Shown one piece after another: positions 1-12,144 of a DNA stretch of 64,000 bases. The stretch spans positions 6,389,672-6,453,671 of the forward strand of contig JAPWDM010000001.1 in the NCBI GenBank assembly GCA_035578155.1, written 5' to 3'. Source of the DNA: Brachynemurus nebulosus (Eukaryota > Arthropoda > Insecta > Neuroptera > Myrmeleontidae). How positions within the stretch are numbered: the stretch's first letter is position 1; every line of letters starts with the position of its first letter. The position numbers and the translations under genes are program-made. The notes below the pieces were generated by a model. The model ran no database searches. It was not told where the DNA came from and saw only the letters and a program-made list of their open reading frames with translations.

Positions 1-1047
1 CAGATTATTTTAGTTTACATCTTTAGGGTAAATTTTAAAAAAATTACTACGGCTACTGCTATGCCTTTGGTCAATAATCACTTTTAAAGATTTTTTGTTT
101 ATCGATTAAAAAATGTCTCAAAATTTAAGTCTAACAAAGCATTACATAAAAACATGAAGTGATAATTAACCAAATTTATTTTTCCTGTAATCTCCTGACT
201 TTTCTGAACATTTTGATGAAAAAATTATTGCTTTATGTTAAATATTACAGAAGTTATGGATTGTTTAATATAATAACGTCACCGAAAGTGATAGCCACGG
301 GAACACCATTTTAACCCTATTTTGCTAAATTTTAAAAATTCATAACTTGAAAACTATTAGAGATTAATGTTTTTAAATTTTGTACAGATGATTAAGATGA
401 TTAAATAAACAAATAAAAAAATTTTCAGCTAAATCTGAGGGCATGGGTGATATTTTATTTTTATATTGGATGATTTGAAATGAAATGACCCACAGTTGAT
501 ATTAAAGAAATAAATAGTAAACTAGGAACCCAAAGAGGCGGAAAACAAAAGGATGAAAGAGACCAAATGTACATATAAATTGTAACTGAATCAATTCTAC
601 AAAAAAATAATTTCTTTTATATCTCTTTGAGAATTCGTAGTCGCGTACAAGTTAACAAGTTAAGATTCAAAGAACTATGAGTTTAGAATTTCATATCAAA
701 ATGTTAAAATGTAAAAAAAACTTGTTCTAGCTTTTTTTTAGTTTGTGTCCCGGTTTTGATTTATCAAAATATGGACAGCCTATGATACACAGGTGAGTTT
801 TTAAAAAGATTTAGAGGGTTCCGAATCCAAAGGATAAAAAAAATCCTTATGAATCCTTCGGTATCCATTCATTCGTATTATATCACAACTGTTTTCCTCA
901 GTAACAATATTACTAATATCAAATTGAAATTTAGCACACTGGTGAAAGAATTTCAGAAATATGTTTATTTTTATTCAAAAAGAGGTGTTGAAATTTAAAA
1001 GTGCGTTAATATAATCGATAAATATTGCGATAAGTCAAGTACGACCT
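1..1047. other. AT-rich flank without recognised gene
   Basis: No open frame of convincing length and no inverted repeat with a target duplication was found. Recognisable LINE reading frame starts only near 1048, so this is the flank of a 5'-truncated retrotransposon. Confidence 0.4.
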
Positions 1048-2832
1048 AAGCAGTCGTATTATGATAATAAAATTCAATCATCAGATAATAAAATGAAAGC
1101 ATGTTGGAATGTTATAAACAACTTAGTTAAACCAAATCAGGTTAAACAAAAAATTATAGAAATCAAGAATCAATCTGGACAAATAATAACCGACCAAAAA
1201 GAAATTGCTGAACTTTTTAATGATTTTTTCACAAATATTGCAAAAAACTTAAATTTAAACAGTGCAAACTTCGATCTTCATATAAATAAATTAGACCAAT
1301 GTATTTTCCTTTATCCTTGTGATGAACTGGAAATATTTGGAATAATACAAGAATTAAAAACAAAAACTCATGTGGTTGGGATGACATTCCCAGTCCAGTT
1401 ATAAAGCAAAGCGCAGATTTTATTATTGTGCCGTTGGCGTACATTATTAATGAGAGCTTACAACAAGGAATCTTTCCTGAAATGCTCAAGAAAGCTGTAG
1501 TTGTTCCAGTATTTAAAAAAGACAATCCTTGTGAAATAAAAAATTACAGACCTATATCCCTACTAACAGTATTTTCCAAAATTTTTGAAAAAGTAATATA
1601 TAATAGGTTAGTAAATTTTTTTACTAAATACGACATTATTAAACAAGAACAACACGGTTTTGTGCGTAAACGATCCATTGACCAAGCTGTTTTTAAGAGT
1701 TACATTGAAATTTTCGACGCGCTTAACAATAATGAAATAACAGCCGCTGCTTTTTTAGATTTAAGCAAAGCATTTGACTGCATAGATATAGATTTGCTCA
1801 TTCATAAACTTAACTGCTACGGTATCAGAGGTACAGCACTGAAACTCATTGCATCATACGTTAGCCAGCGTGAACAGTGTGTCAAAATAACATATCAAAA
1901 GAACGATGTGATTAACTATCTGTATTCAGACTACAAGCCAATAACCAGGGGGGTCCCACAAGGGTCCATTTTAGGGCCGTTGCTTTTTATTTTATATATT
2001 AATGAACTACCTAGCATATGTAATCCAAAATAAGGTTATCCTCTTTGCTGATGATACAACTGTTTTTTTCCGTAACAGTAATATACATCTACTTAGAGAA
2101 AACATTGTGCAAACTCTTTGTGATTTGCAAAAATGGTTTGAAAATAATACATTGAAACTAAACATTGACAAAACACAGTTGGTCTGTTTCAGGAACAATA
2201 TAGACAACATTCAGATTAAGGATCAAAAAATTGAATCATTTGACTATGCAAAGTTTCTTGGCATTTATCTTGATAACAAATTGGATGGGAAAAAACATAT
2301 TGAATTTTTAACCAATAAGTTAGCTAAACTTAGTTTTGCGCTATATAAATTAAGAGATCTTGTGTCATTTGATATTTTGATACAAACCTATTATGCACAG
2401 ATTCATTCGAATATAAAATATGGGATTTTATTTTGGGGAAATTCAGTGTTAGTAGAAAAAGTGTTACTTGCACAAAAGAGATGTCTAAGAATCATGGTAA
2501 ATGCCAAATCTGCGGAACACGCTCGTCCAATTTTCAGGGATTTAAAGATACTTACAGTGATTGATACTTATATTATGGAGTGTGCAATATTTGTGAAAAA
2601 TAACTATCAATTATTTGAGAAATATCAGTACGATCATTCATACAATACACGAGGCGCGGATAAACTTGTAACTATTCAGTCAACAAAGACGTATGTATTA
2701 AACATGTGTATTAAAATTTTTAATAACATTCCAACACATTTAAAAAATTTAAATAATAGGCAATTTAAGAATGAATTAAAAAGTTTTTTGTTGACAAAGA
2801 ATTTTTATAATATTAAGGAATTTATGGAATGA
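1048..2832 (+). pseudogene. LINE reverse transcriptase, 5'-truncated and frameshifted
   Basis: This is the 3' part of a non-LTR retrotransposon ORF2, encoding the reverse transcriptase used for target-primed integration. The sequence shows NYRPISLLTVFSKIFEKV, the first catalytic aspartate block AAAFLDLSKAFD, the RGVPQGSILGPLLF block and the LFADDT active-site block, followed by a long C-terminal region containing YNTRG. No endonuclease domain remains; homology begins near 1048, as expected for 5' truncation. Two frameshifts break it: an apparent 1-nt deletion near 1368 (before SCGWDDIPSPVIK) and an apparent extra T near 2031 just before the FADD block, so the reading frame is spread over 1093-1404, 1428-2033 and 2002-2832. 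The motif order fits the Jockey/CR1-like LINE group; the clade is a guess. It is not expected to be active. Confidence 0.9.
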
Positions 2833-2867
2833 CTTATTCTATGTACTCTGTACTTTATTGAATAAAG

Positions 2868-2935
<68 letters not shown>
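2868..2935 (+). repeat. (ATT)n tail of the LINE
   Basis: About 68 nt of pure ATT repeat directly follows an AATAAAG sequence roughly 35 nt after the LINE stop. Its position makes it the element's 3' tail rather than an independent microsatellite. A similar tail is at 21902-21945. Confidence 0.85.
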
Positions 2936-2936
<1 letters not shown>

Positions 2937-3109
2937 AAAGTATGATATTATGTCTATGTGAATCTATAATTATTTTAAATTAGCTCAAAGCATAGCTTTG
3001 GCCCGCGAAACTTAGTTATGGTAAATATTAAAAATTAATGCCAATTAAAACATTCAACATGATTAAAATTCACAATTACGAAAATATAATTTTTTTATTT
3101 ACTTTTTTC

Positions 3110-3340
3110 TAGTGTCCGATCGAAACAGGATTTACACTCGAAACCAAAACTTAGGCTTCGGTCTCAGTTTCAGCCGAAACCGAAAGTTATTTAGACTGGT
3201 ACGAGACACGAACTCGCCCAAAGGAAGCGCGGCAATTCACGAACACTAGCTGAGTTTCGGTGTGGCCGAAGTTTCGGCTGATTTTTGGCCGAAACCAAAA
3301 CTATGGCCAAAACTGAAACCGAAGATTCAGTCGGTCACTA
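3110..3340. mobile_element. hAT-like MITE, 231 bp
   Basis: The ends are imperfect inverted repeats (TAGTGTCCGATCGAA at the left, TAGTGACCGACTGAA read inward from the right), flanked by the perfect 8-bp duplication CTTTTTTC at 3102-3109 and 3341-3348. The interior is dense in CGAAAC/GTTTCG motifs. An 8-bp TSD is the hallmark of hAT insertions; the element has no coding capacity. Confidence 0.8.
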
Positions 3341-3436
3341 CTTTTTTCTGTTTGTTGGATGTAAACAGATTCAAATTTTTCACCTCATACAGTTCGTATT
3401 TGTATACACGTTTGGCAAATTACATATCATTAAATC

Positions 3437-4935
3437 CAGAGATGTACAAGATACCCCTTAAAAAGTATCTGAAATACAAAATACAAGATACTTTTAAAAA
3501 TTGTATTTGAGATACCAGATACGAGATACTTGCGGAAATGGTGTTTAAAATACTAGATACAAAATACGTATTTTCTAAATACTTTTTTAAGATAAAATAC
3601 TTTTTTTTTTTTTAAAAAAGAAAAGTTTTTATTAATTTTGCGATTTACTTTATTTCATTACACATTAATTGGGTATTTATTATTTTTTTACCTAATATTT
3701 AAAAAGTTATATCAAATTAAAAATACATTTTTAAACTTACAATTAGAACCAGTAACATGCCGACAGTTTCCAAGCGCATATGTGACGTCATAATTTTTAC
3801 TTAACTGAAAACATTAGGGGAAAACGGTATAATTATTGGACAGTTAAGAAAAATTTTCAAAATAAAGTACAGAAAAAGTATGTGTTGTAACTTTATTTTT
3901 AACGAAAAAATTCATAAATAAAGTAAGACCTGTCTATTTTAATGACCATATAAAACTTTCATATTACATATTGGTAGGTAAAAATATTAAAGTTGTGCGT
4001 GTAGAAAAATACAGTTATTGGACAAAAATTTCATTTATTAATTTCTGGCGTATTTCCACAATCCACAAATTCTGTATCATGTACACAGCCTTTATCCACT
4101 CCTTGATCAACCTTTTATGATGATTCACAATTTAGTAGAATATTATTAAATGATTCTAGCCTTTTCATTCACTAGACGCAGTAAACTTTCTAAAGGAACT
4201 ACCTAAGACCACACTAAGAATGACGTAGTTACAGGTTTTTGTAAATTATGGTTAACTCAGAATGCATTTTCTGAAAATAGATACTAGAGGGTTCTGTTTA
4301 ACTAAAAAATCAGAAAATTTGCTTTACGATGTAAGCCTTATTACAATCTCCAAAAGAGAGTGTCTTGTCCAATAACTGTCAACGTCCAATAACTATACCG
4401 TTTACCCAATATATTTTTATTTTGAATTATTCATGCTATGCAGTTATTGCTTGTTATAAACATTTTTATATTAAATATCTTAATGACGTCACAAACATCG
4501 CAATCTTTTGTAGTGCTGTTTATAACCAAATTATATTTTTTAAAATTTAATTTAATACGTTTTGATTAATTTATTATTATTTTTTATATATCAACGCTAG
4601 CAATAATAATAAGGCGCAGGCGCGGCGAGAGTGGCAACGCGACGGCGGCAGACAAAAACAAATAGATCATAGAGTCTTTTGATAGATTGAGAAATTAAAA
4701 TTTTAAGGGCTCAGTTTTAATTTAACCATATGATAGGATTAATTGGTAAAAATGGGTAAAAGTATTTTAGCAAACTTAAGTATTTACAAAGTACTAAGAT
4801 ACCAAAAGAAAGTATCTAAATACAAGATACAAAATACATTTTTAAAAAAGTATATCAGATACAAGATGAAAATACGTATTTTGTATCTTGTATCTGTATT
4901 TCAAATACTTGTATCTTAGATAAGTCACATCTCTG
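3437..4935. mobile_element. Non-autonomous hAT-like element, 1.5 kb
   Basis: It starts CAGAGATGTACAAGATAC and ends in the complement of CAGAGATGTGAC, flanked by the 8-bp duplication ATTAAATC at 3429-3436 and 4936-4943. Subterminal regions are packed with AGATACAAGATAC-type repeats on both sides, as in many hAT transposase-binding zones. No transposase frame is visible. A second inverted-repeat element (3817-4409) sits inside. Confidence 0.85.
3817..4409. mobile_element. Nested inverted-repeat element inside the hAT-like element
   Basis: The left end reads GGGGAAAACGGTATAATTAT and the right end, inward, GGGTAAACGGTATAGTTATT. TA dinucleotides lie at 3815-3816 and 4410-4411, so a Tc1/mariner/pogo-type origin is possible, but the outer base or two of each end do not match and the exact boundary is uncertain. 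Confidence 0.55.
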
Positions 4936-5149
4936 ATTAAATCTTAAAACGAGAAAGACATTCTTTTTTGGAGAAACTGTGGGCTCGCCAAAAGAGTGTA
5001 AAATTCTTCTAATGTGCTATTTTGTTTTTTGAAATGAATGAAAAATAGCGGAGTGCCAAAGTGCCTGTAAAATCCTCAGGGCAACAATTCGCACGTGGGC
5101 TCAAAAGAAACACGCAAGTGTCGTGGCGTATATACTATTTTTCGTAATT

Positions 5150-6545
5150 CCGAATAATAATTATAAAAATTAGGAAAATATAGCAATAGGAGATAAAACA
5201 GCCCCAATTTTTCTTATTTAAATAAAAAGTGAAATATGAAGTATTACCTACTGTACAATTTTTTTTTTTAAATTTTCTCTAAAGTTCTTAGGCCGGACAT
5301 AAATTTTTCGCGAACCGGAAGTTACATGCTGTCAATATATTATATTATGTAGGGGAAAGCGTTGTACCTTGGGACGAACTGTATTGCTCAGCCGTCTGTG
5401 AGCAGCAAATTAAAATAACTTGATATAACTTTTCATTTAGCCATTAGAAGTCAGTGTAGAGTGACTGATAACTCTGAAGAAAGTTTTACGGCAGCTACAG
5501 ACTAAAAAAAGAATTACTCAAAGGTAAGTAAATTTTTGAATTTGTATTAAAAATGTATATATATTGTATTAAACTGTGAAATGTGCTCTACTTAATGCTA
5601 TAGTTAGTTAACCTATACCACTTACCTACAACATTTTTAGAAATCATGTTTTCGTTTGTTGCAACGTGTTATACCTTGGGACTAAATTATGTTTGTACTT
5701 TGGAATGTCCTAAGGTAAAACACAGATCGATTTTTCCAAGTGAAAGGCTTAACTATTATGCATTGTTTAGATCTAAATTTTATGCTGATGTGTTGAGGTA
5801 GGCATTTATTATATTGTCAGTGAATCTAGGGTGCTTGGTTTACCATTAAACTACTTATATAGATTATTAATGTTTTTTTTTTTTCAGAACTATGCCTCGC
5901 AGCAAGGAAGGAAAGACGCGGGTGAAGGTATGGGTTAAGCAACTTAACTGTCAGTAGGCATTATAAAACATATCTTGCATTAGGATTAAATGAAGACCAG
6001 CCTCAGCTTGCCTATGACAGTGCAAAAATGTTGTAAAAATGCTTACTCAAGTTCCATGTAAATTTCAGTGCATATGACATGCCCATGGAGTAATCCGGTA
6101 GATAAAGTGACATTGTTTAGGTATTTACTTTAATGTTTTGTATTTTTATGTGCATTAAATAAGATTCATTTGCTAAATTATTTTCTTTGTTCCCTCCTTC
6201 ACTTAGTCTAAGGCACAACACGTTGCATCCCAAGGTACAACATCATGTTGTACCTTGGGAAAGTTTGCAAAGATGTAAAAAAAACTTTATTACTCCCTTA
6301 TCAAATTAAATATTTTAAATTTAAAAATGGTGGTAGATCCCCTAAATGGTAGATTTTAAGACATTATTAATAAAACTATTATAAACTTTACCCAAGTAAA
6401 AATAAAAATGTTTGTTTTAAAACTGTCCCAAAGTACAACGCCTTCCCCTAAATATGTAAAAAATTATTTTCTGTACTAATTAAGGTATATTAACATCAAC
6501 GGTATAACAGAGACTGTGTTTATCAGTCTATTGAGAACAATATCT
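5150..6545. repeat. Dispersed repeat R1, split by a transposon
   Basis: The sequence at about 5200-5351 plus 6449-6545 matches 51290-51481 plus 53040-53090, and the latter's continuation recurs at 25320-25440. Here it is split by the element at 5352-6448; the copy at 51,000 is uninterrupted at that position and so serves as an empty site. Confidence 0.6.
5352..6448. mobile_element. TA-flanked inverted-repeat transposon, pogo-like guess
   Basis: The ends are inverted repeats (GGGGAAAGCGTTGTACCTTG and inward GGGGAAGGCGTTGTACTTTG) flanked by TA at 5350-5351 and 6449-6450. Comparison with the uninterrupted R1 copy near 51400 supports a clean insertion. Around 5885-5925 a splice-acceptor-like pyrimidine tract ending in CAG precedes a short frame MPRSKEGKTRVK followed by a GT donor, reminiscent of a transposase first exon. 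No other coding sequence is convincing. Confidence 0.75.
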
Positions 6546-6552
6546 CAATGAT

Positions 6553-6759
6553 TTTTTTTCACGAAAAATGTCCAAAACGCCGTAAACGTTTTCACGAAAT
6601 TTCTTAAAAATAAGATGTTTCGTTCTTGAGTTATCGTGCGGACACTTAGTAAACATATATATAAATGTGTCCGCACGACAACTCAAGAACGAAACATCTT
6701 ATTTTTAAGAAATTTCGTGAAAACGTTTACGGTGTTTTGGGCATTTTTCGTGAAAAAAA
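6553..6759. repeat. Long palindrome, about 93-bp arms
   Basis: The left arm 6553-6645 and right arm 6667-6759 are close reverse complements around a 21-nt AT-rich loop, with GTGCGGACAC/GTGTCCGCAC at the loop edge. The sequence beyond it (about 6810-6895) is related to 62390-62470, so this is part of a dispersed element. Confidence 0.85.
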
Positions 6760-7618
6760 TTTGGCGGAATGAGGCGGAAAAATCGGAAGGTTTTTTTTAT
6801 TTACAATTACTCTATATCAACTAGTTTCCGAGAAAAACGTACTTTTGTAAATGGAAATTCGCTATGTTATGCAGGATACTGCGACAGGGGTATATTGTAA
6901 TTTAAGTCGGACACTCGACGAAATTTTTTACCTTTTTTTACCGCCCACTATACTTACAAAGAATACTTAAACGACGTTTTGTAATTTTTGTGGTAATCGT
7001 CCATGAACCAATTTGGTGTGATTACGAAGTGTTGCTTTTTGTCGAAACACTTTCGAACAAATACTATAAGAAAATGATTTTTGACCAGTATGTATGGATA
7101 TAGGATTTGCTAATGTCATTCCATGCAAAAATGCTTTTGGGCAATATGTACACTTGAATGGGCGGTCATTTAAATGTTTTTTCTCGTGCTTAGAGCGAAC
7201 ACTAGTAGTCTTAAATCGTTTATCACAATATCGACACGGATAATTAAGTTCGTTTGAATGTGCTGATTTATTATGTCTATTTAAGTCAGCTAACCGACGA
7301 AATTTTTTTCCACACAATGTACATAGTACTTTAGAAATTTCGTCAAAATTTTCATGAATGGCTTTAATATGATATTACAAACCGTTTTTGTAAGCAAATT
7401 TCTTCCCACAATATTGACACTAAAAACTACGTGTGTTATGTTGATGCTTTATATGGGCAGGTAAATCAAAAACCGCTTTTCCACATTTCTGACAAGTAAC
7501 CCGTGATAGGGGATTATCACTATGATTTTTCTTTTTATGAATAGTGAGTCCATATGCGAAGTAAATGATTGAGGACACTCAGTACAAAGGTATGGTTTTA
7601 GTCCTAAATGAATTCTTA

Positions 7619-9278
7619 ATGACCATTAACATCTACAGACACTGAACGTCACAGACACGTATCGTGGCCGACACGACAAATATTCTTTAATGCTAGAGTA
7701 CTAGAGATAACATACCTATCTCTATACTACTGGAACTAGTGTAACCAGTAAGAGATAGGAAATATGTTGTATACGTGCACGGTGTTTACTTTGTATTTGT
7801 GCGGTAAACTGTGTTAGTGTGAGTAATCGGAGATGGTGGTGGCCGTCACGTGACCCTGCTTCGCATACATATGTGTGATACCACAACGCTACGTGTGGGG
7901 GTTGTACAATGCTAACAACAATCAAATCCATTGTTGTTTGACTGACCTACACTCAGCGACTGCTACTGAGACAGTAACTATTTAGTAGCCTAATGTGCAC
8001 AGAAATCCACACTGCAGATTACACGATAGAGATAGTTGCTGTACCTCTGTACTCTAGGATACAGACAATCCGTGTCTGTGCGTTATATATGAATACACCC
8101 ACAAAGGTGGCTGTACACCGAACGTAACATTGCTAATAACACGTGTTTTTAGCAATGTTTTTAACAATTTTTTAATATTGGTTAAATTAATATTAATAAC
8201 ATTTGCTATTAACATTTGTTAATAACATTTGCAATTAACATGTTAAAATTTACTGAAATATTTAATAATAATAACATTTTTGCTATTAACTTTCGTTAAT
8301 AACATTTGTTTTCCGCATTTGTTATATTTTTCACTAACATGTTAAAAAAGTTGTTGATAACATTGTTAGCAGTACAATTTTTACTATTGATCTGGAAGCG
8401 GTCTAGATCAAAGGATGTCAATAACAAAATGTTAAAAACAAGTTAATTATGAATAAAACATGTTAACAACATTCTACGTGTATTTTTCGGTTAGTTAATT
8501 TGTAATAGGCGATTGCATACATATCAGCTGTTATTATTTTGTAGCTATATTTACAAAATATAAGTCTCTGCACATTTCTTGTAAATTTATTTTTTCATTA
8601 GTTCTTGTAAAAATAAATTATATGATAATGTTTATGACTATTAATAATGCAATGCTTGACATTCTAAAAAAATGAAAACTCTCAAATGACAAGTCTCCTA
8701 GTTTCATCTATCATTTTTTTTCCTTTTAAATTATTTAATATAATTCGTCCAGTATGTGTGTCTCTTTTTTGAAGCTACGGACAAATCCTTAATTTTTTTT
8801 CTGTTTACATTGATTTTTTACTCTACTAATCATCACAGGAGCTACTACAATAGCAAGCTAGTTCTTCCTACGAAATCATTTTTAAACTAAAAGTACCAAC
8901 AGTTCTACTAAAAGTATAAAAAGTTCAAAGACAAGTATGTTGGTAGCATGTTTTGTTTCTAATTAACATCGTTAGTAAGGATGTTAGTAACACTGTTATT
9001 AACTTTATGAATAACAATGTTATTAACAATGCCACAACTATACTCATTGAAGTGATTTAAAATATTACTCATTTTATATCAGAAACATTATTGTTATTAG
9101 CATATGAATGTTAACATTTTCAAAAGATATTTAAACAAATGTCGATAACATTTTTGTTTTCAACATGTTTTTGCTATTTTTTCGGTGTACAGGCACTTGA
9201 AAAGCATTAAACAATATTTGTCGTGTCTGCTACGATACGTGTCTGTGACGTTCAGTGTCTGTAGATATGAATGGACCT
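7619..9278. mobile_element. PIF/Harbinger-like element inserted in pseudogene A
   Basis: Terminal inverted repeats of about 75 bp match closely (both contain ATCTACAGACACTGAACG). The inserted block is flanked by TTA at 7616-7618 and 9279-9281. Intact paralogues read straight through this point (TTCTTATGTGCC), which proves the insertion and its 3-bp duplication. A TTA TSD fits PIF/Harbinger; no transposase is present. Another element is nested at 8111-9192. Confidence 0.85.
8111..9192. mobile_element. Nested inverted-repeat element rich in AATAACAT motifs
   Basis: The 12-nt ends CTGTACACCGAA are perfect inverted repeats. The interior has dozens of TTAATAACATTTG-like motifs in both orientations. 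The TSD is unclear: GGC can be read on both sides if the element starts at TGTACACC. A smaller element with similar TTGTTAAAC motifs is at 25539-25844. Confidence 0.6.
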
Positions 9279-9581
9279 TTATGTGCCTTATTAAGACGTT
9301 TTCACTTAAAAATGGTTTTAAACAATAATCACATTTAAAAAATTTTTTATGAGTAGCTTCATGTCTTAGTTGATGAGAAAATTTTATAAATGTTTTTTCA
9401 CAGTACTTACACTTAAAACTATTTTTACTTTTGTCTTTTGAAAATAAATTCGCATCTTTTTTACTTTCGTTTACATCGATTTCAGATTTTACAGAATAAA
9501 AAAAATATTGTATTTGCAGAAATTAGTCCGGAGTTGATATCATCATTTGTTCTCGAGATATGCGAGACGAAAAAAAATTCA

Positions 9582-9607
9582 CGAACGAACGAACGAACTA
9601 ACGAACG
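9582..9607. repeat. Short (GAAC)n tract
   Basis: Tandem GAAC units are followed by CACACACAGACATC, probably the edge of an old interspersed repeat that replaced the 5' part of pseudogene A. Confidence 0.6.
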
Positions 9608-9827
9608 CACACACAGACATCACGCTAAAAACGATGGATTCGGATTCTAGTGACCTTGAAACATGGAGATATGTCAAAATTAGCGATTCGTAAAATCGGA
9701 CCCATTACAATAACTTCTAAAAAATGAGATACGACCATATGCCGGGAAGGCGACGATTTATATGGTACATTTCACTTAAATTTAACCATACTTCATCACT
9801 TATGAATTTAAATAATTTCCGTTTTCT

Positions 9828-10661
9828 TGGTAAACATCATAAAAAGAAAATTGGTGCAAGGACATACAAAAATTATTCTGCAGAATGTTAAATCTAGCAA
9901 CTGATATGGTAAAAAGTAAACAAATTACAACATTATACACTGAAAAACAATTTGGAATCCAAAGAAGAACAATAGAGAATAAAATTGAGTATCTTGTTTT
10001 GGTTAAAAAGATTCTGATTTTGTAAGTTAGACAATTTGATTAAAATTGAACATTGATTGATTTAATAGACAATTGTTTTTGTTTTTTATTTCTGATTTTG
10101 TTACTTTTTTGTTATTTTGTACGATTCTGAGTTTATAATATCAAATATGTAACATTGTGTTTTATTTTTTTTAAACAAAATTTATTTTTTTTTTTGTTTC
10201 TGACATTTTGTTTTATTAATTTTTACTGATTTTGTACATCCCTGATGAAAACAGCTGTATTTGACGTTTTCATAACATAATTCTATGGCAACTAGATTTA
10301 TCGTTGAAAATTTCGAAATGACTCCGTATTATTGTTAGATTTGGAATTCACAAAAAAAGTATGAACAACAATGGTATATTTAGAAATTTTATAATATCTT
10401 TTATATTTCACTAAAAAAATATGAATTAGTAATAATATGGTAAAGTTAGGAACTCCTCGAAATTTGAGCTTGTTACTGTTTTTTCTTTTTTTTTTTATAT
10501 TTAACTAGTAATTTAAGTTCCTGGAAAATTTATTTATGAGTTAAATCAAAGTTTTTTATCAGTTTATTCTACTGAAACAGTTAAATATAAATAAATTAGT
10601 TCCGTCTTTATTTTATTCAAATTTGAATTGAAAATTATGGTAAAGATAAAGTGTTTTACGG
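9828..10661 (+). mobile_element. pogo-like element copy 1, 5'-truncated
   Basis: Near-identical over most of its length to 40650-41419 and ending in the same terminus (...GTGTTTTACGG next to TA at 10662-10663). It carries the start of a pogo/Tigger-type transposase: KKKIGARTYKNYSAE, then after a 1-nt shift LATDMVKSKQ and EKQFGIQRRTIENK, resembling the psq-type helix-turn-helix of pogo transposases. The same frameshift is in the second copy, so the family probably spread as non-autonomous copies. The left terminus is missing. Its right end lies only 26 bp from the stop codon of gene B. Confidence 0.75.
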
Positions 10662-10687
10662 TATACAAAGCACTCTTAAATGATTTT

Positions 10688-12144
10688 TTACAATTTTTGT
10701 GGTACTAGTCCATGAACCAATTTGGTATGATTATAAAGTGTTGAACTTTGTCGAAACATTTTCGAACAAATACTACACGAAAATGGTTTTTCACCGGTAT
10801 GTATCCGTATATGATTTTCTAATCCTATTCTATTCATAAATGTGTTTGAGCAATATGTACACTTAAATCGCCGGTCATTTAAATGTTTTCTCTCGTGCTT
10901 CGAGCGTTCACCACTAGTCTTAAATCGTGTGTCACAATATCGACATGGATAGTTACGTTCGTTTGAATGCATTGACTTATTATGTTTATTTAAGTCAGAC
11001 ATCCGACGAAATTTTTTCCCACACAATGTACATAATACTTTAGAAGTTTCGTCAAAATTTTCGTGGGAGCCTGTCACATGATATTGAAAACCGGATTTGG
11101 AAGAAAATTTTCTCTCACAATATTGACACTGAAAACTATGTGCGCTATGTTTAAGCTTCATATGGAGTGGTAAATTAAAAACAGCTTTTCCACATTTTTG
11201 ACAAGTTACTCTTGGTGGGGGATTATCACTATGATTTTTCTTTTTATGAACATTGAGTCCAGCGTGCGAAGCAAATGATTGAGAACACTCAGTACAAAGG
11301 TAAGGCTTTAGTCCTGAATGAATTCTTATGTGCCTTGTTAACACGTTTTCACTTAAAAATGATTTTAAACATAAATCACATTTAAACTTTTTTTCATGAG
11401 TATGTTCGTGTCTTTGTAGACGATAAGATTTTATAAATGTTTTTTCGCAGTACTTACACTTAAAACAATTTTTGCTTTTATCTTTTGAAGATAAATTCGA
11501 ATTTTCTTTACTTTCATCTACATCGATTTCAGATTTTATATGGTTATTTATACAGTTACATGTTTCACTTGGAGAATTGCACTTATTGCACAAAAATAAA
11601 GTGGTATCAGACGCATCAGGTTCCTCAGTTTTTATATCGCTAATATTTACTGTTTCATGACATATTTCATCTGCTGTCTTCTGCTCATAATTTTCGTCTA
11701 TGTTAGTATCTTGATCAAAATCATATTCAGGGTCGTCAGTTTCATCGGCAGAACTATCATTATCAAAAATATGAGGAAATTTGATTGGTAAAATTTGAAA
11801 TTCACTATCATTTAAAATATTTTTCAAATAACTGGATGAGGATTCACATTTTTGTTTGAAAAGAATGAAATTTCTTAACTGGTTTAAACAGACCATACAA
11901 ATTTCATTTGGGTATCGTATATCGGTCATCACCTAAAATTTTTTTAGTGGAATAAATATTCTACATACTTATGTGTTAATTACTTTTTTTTAGGTTAATT
12001 TACCTCGACATTAAAAAATGTCAATATTGTGTTAAAATCATCTACTTCCTTTAGTAATTGAATTGGTACCATTTGTTGATGGATCTGTAAACATATTCTA
12101 CAGTTTTTGCAAAGTGAAAATACAATATTATCGTTTGTTTCCAT
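10688..12144 (-). CDS. ZAD/C2H2 zinc-finger protein B
   Basis: Predicted nuclear DNA-binding regulator of 461 residues. Exon 1 is 12004-12144 (starting METNDNIVFSLCKNCRIC), the intron 11933-12003 (GT-AG, 71 nt, phase 0), and exon 2 10688-11932. The ZAD is split by the intron: Cys15/Cys18 in exon 1 and Cys59/Cys62 (ICMVC) in exon 2. ZADs are zinc-coordinating dimerisation domains. The acidic linker has a small Cys cluster (residues 162-173) and two SUMO-consensus lysines (IKTE near 148, IKSE near 180). Nine C2H2 fingers span about 206-454; a canonical TGEKPF linker lies between fingers 8 and 9. The protein ends at PQKL, four residues earlier than its paralogues, because a CAA became TAA. I chose the exon-1 ATG because the splice restores a complete ZAD. 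The closest finger match is pseudogene C, but exon 1 and the intron match gene D. Confidence 0.92.

Larger units (their letters stand above)
6967..9491 (-). pseudogene. ZAD/C2H2 zinc-finger paralogue A, disrupted
   Basis: This is the first and most degraded member of the array. The C-terminal part (6967-7317) still encodes fingers 6-9, including CGKKFRRLADLNRH and RQKATLRNHTKLVH, but finger 8 has lost a zinc-binding histidine (NPISIH instead of NHISIH). Upstream, a CAA codon has become TAA in finger 5 near 7373. One nucleotide is missing in finger 3 near 7550 relative to gene B. A 1660-bp transposon (7619-9278) sits in finger 2. The remaining finger 1-2 coding sequence continues at 9279-9491, where homology to the linker stops abruptly, so the ZAD and exon 1 are gone. 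It cannot encode a full protein. Confidence 0.9.
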
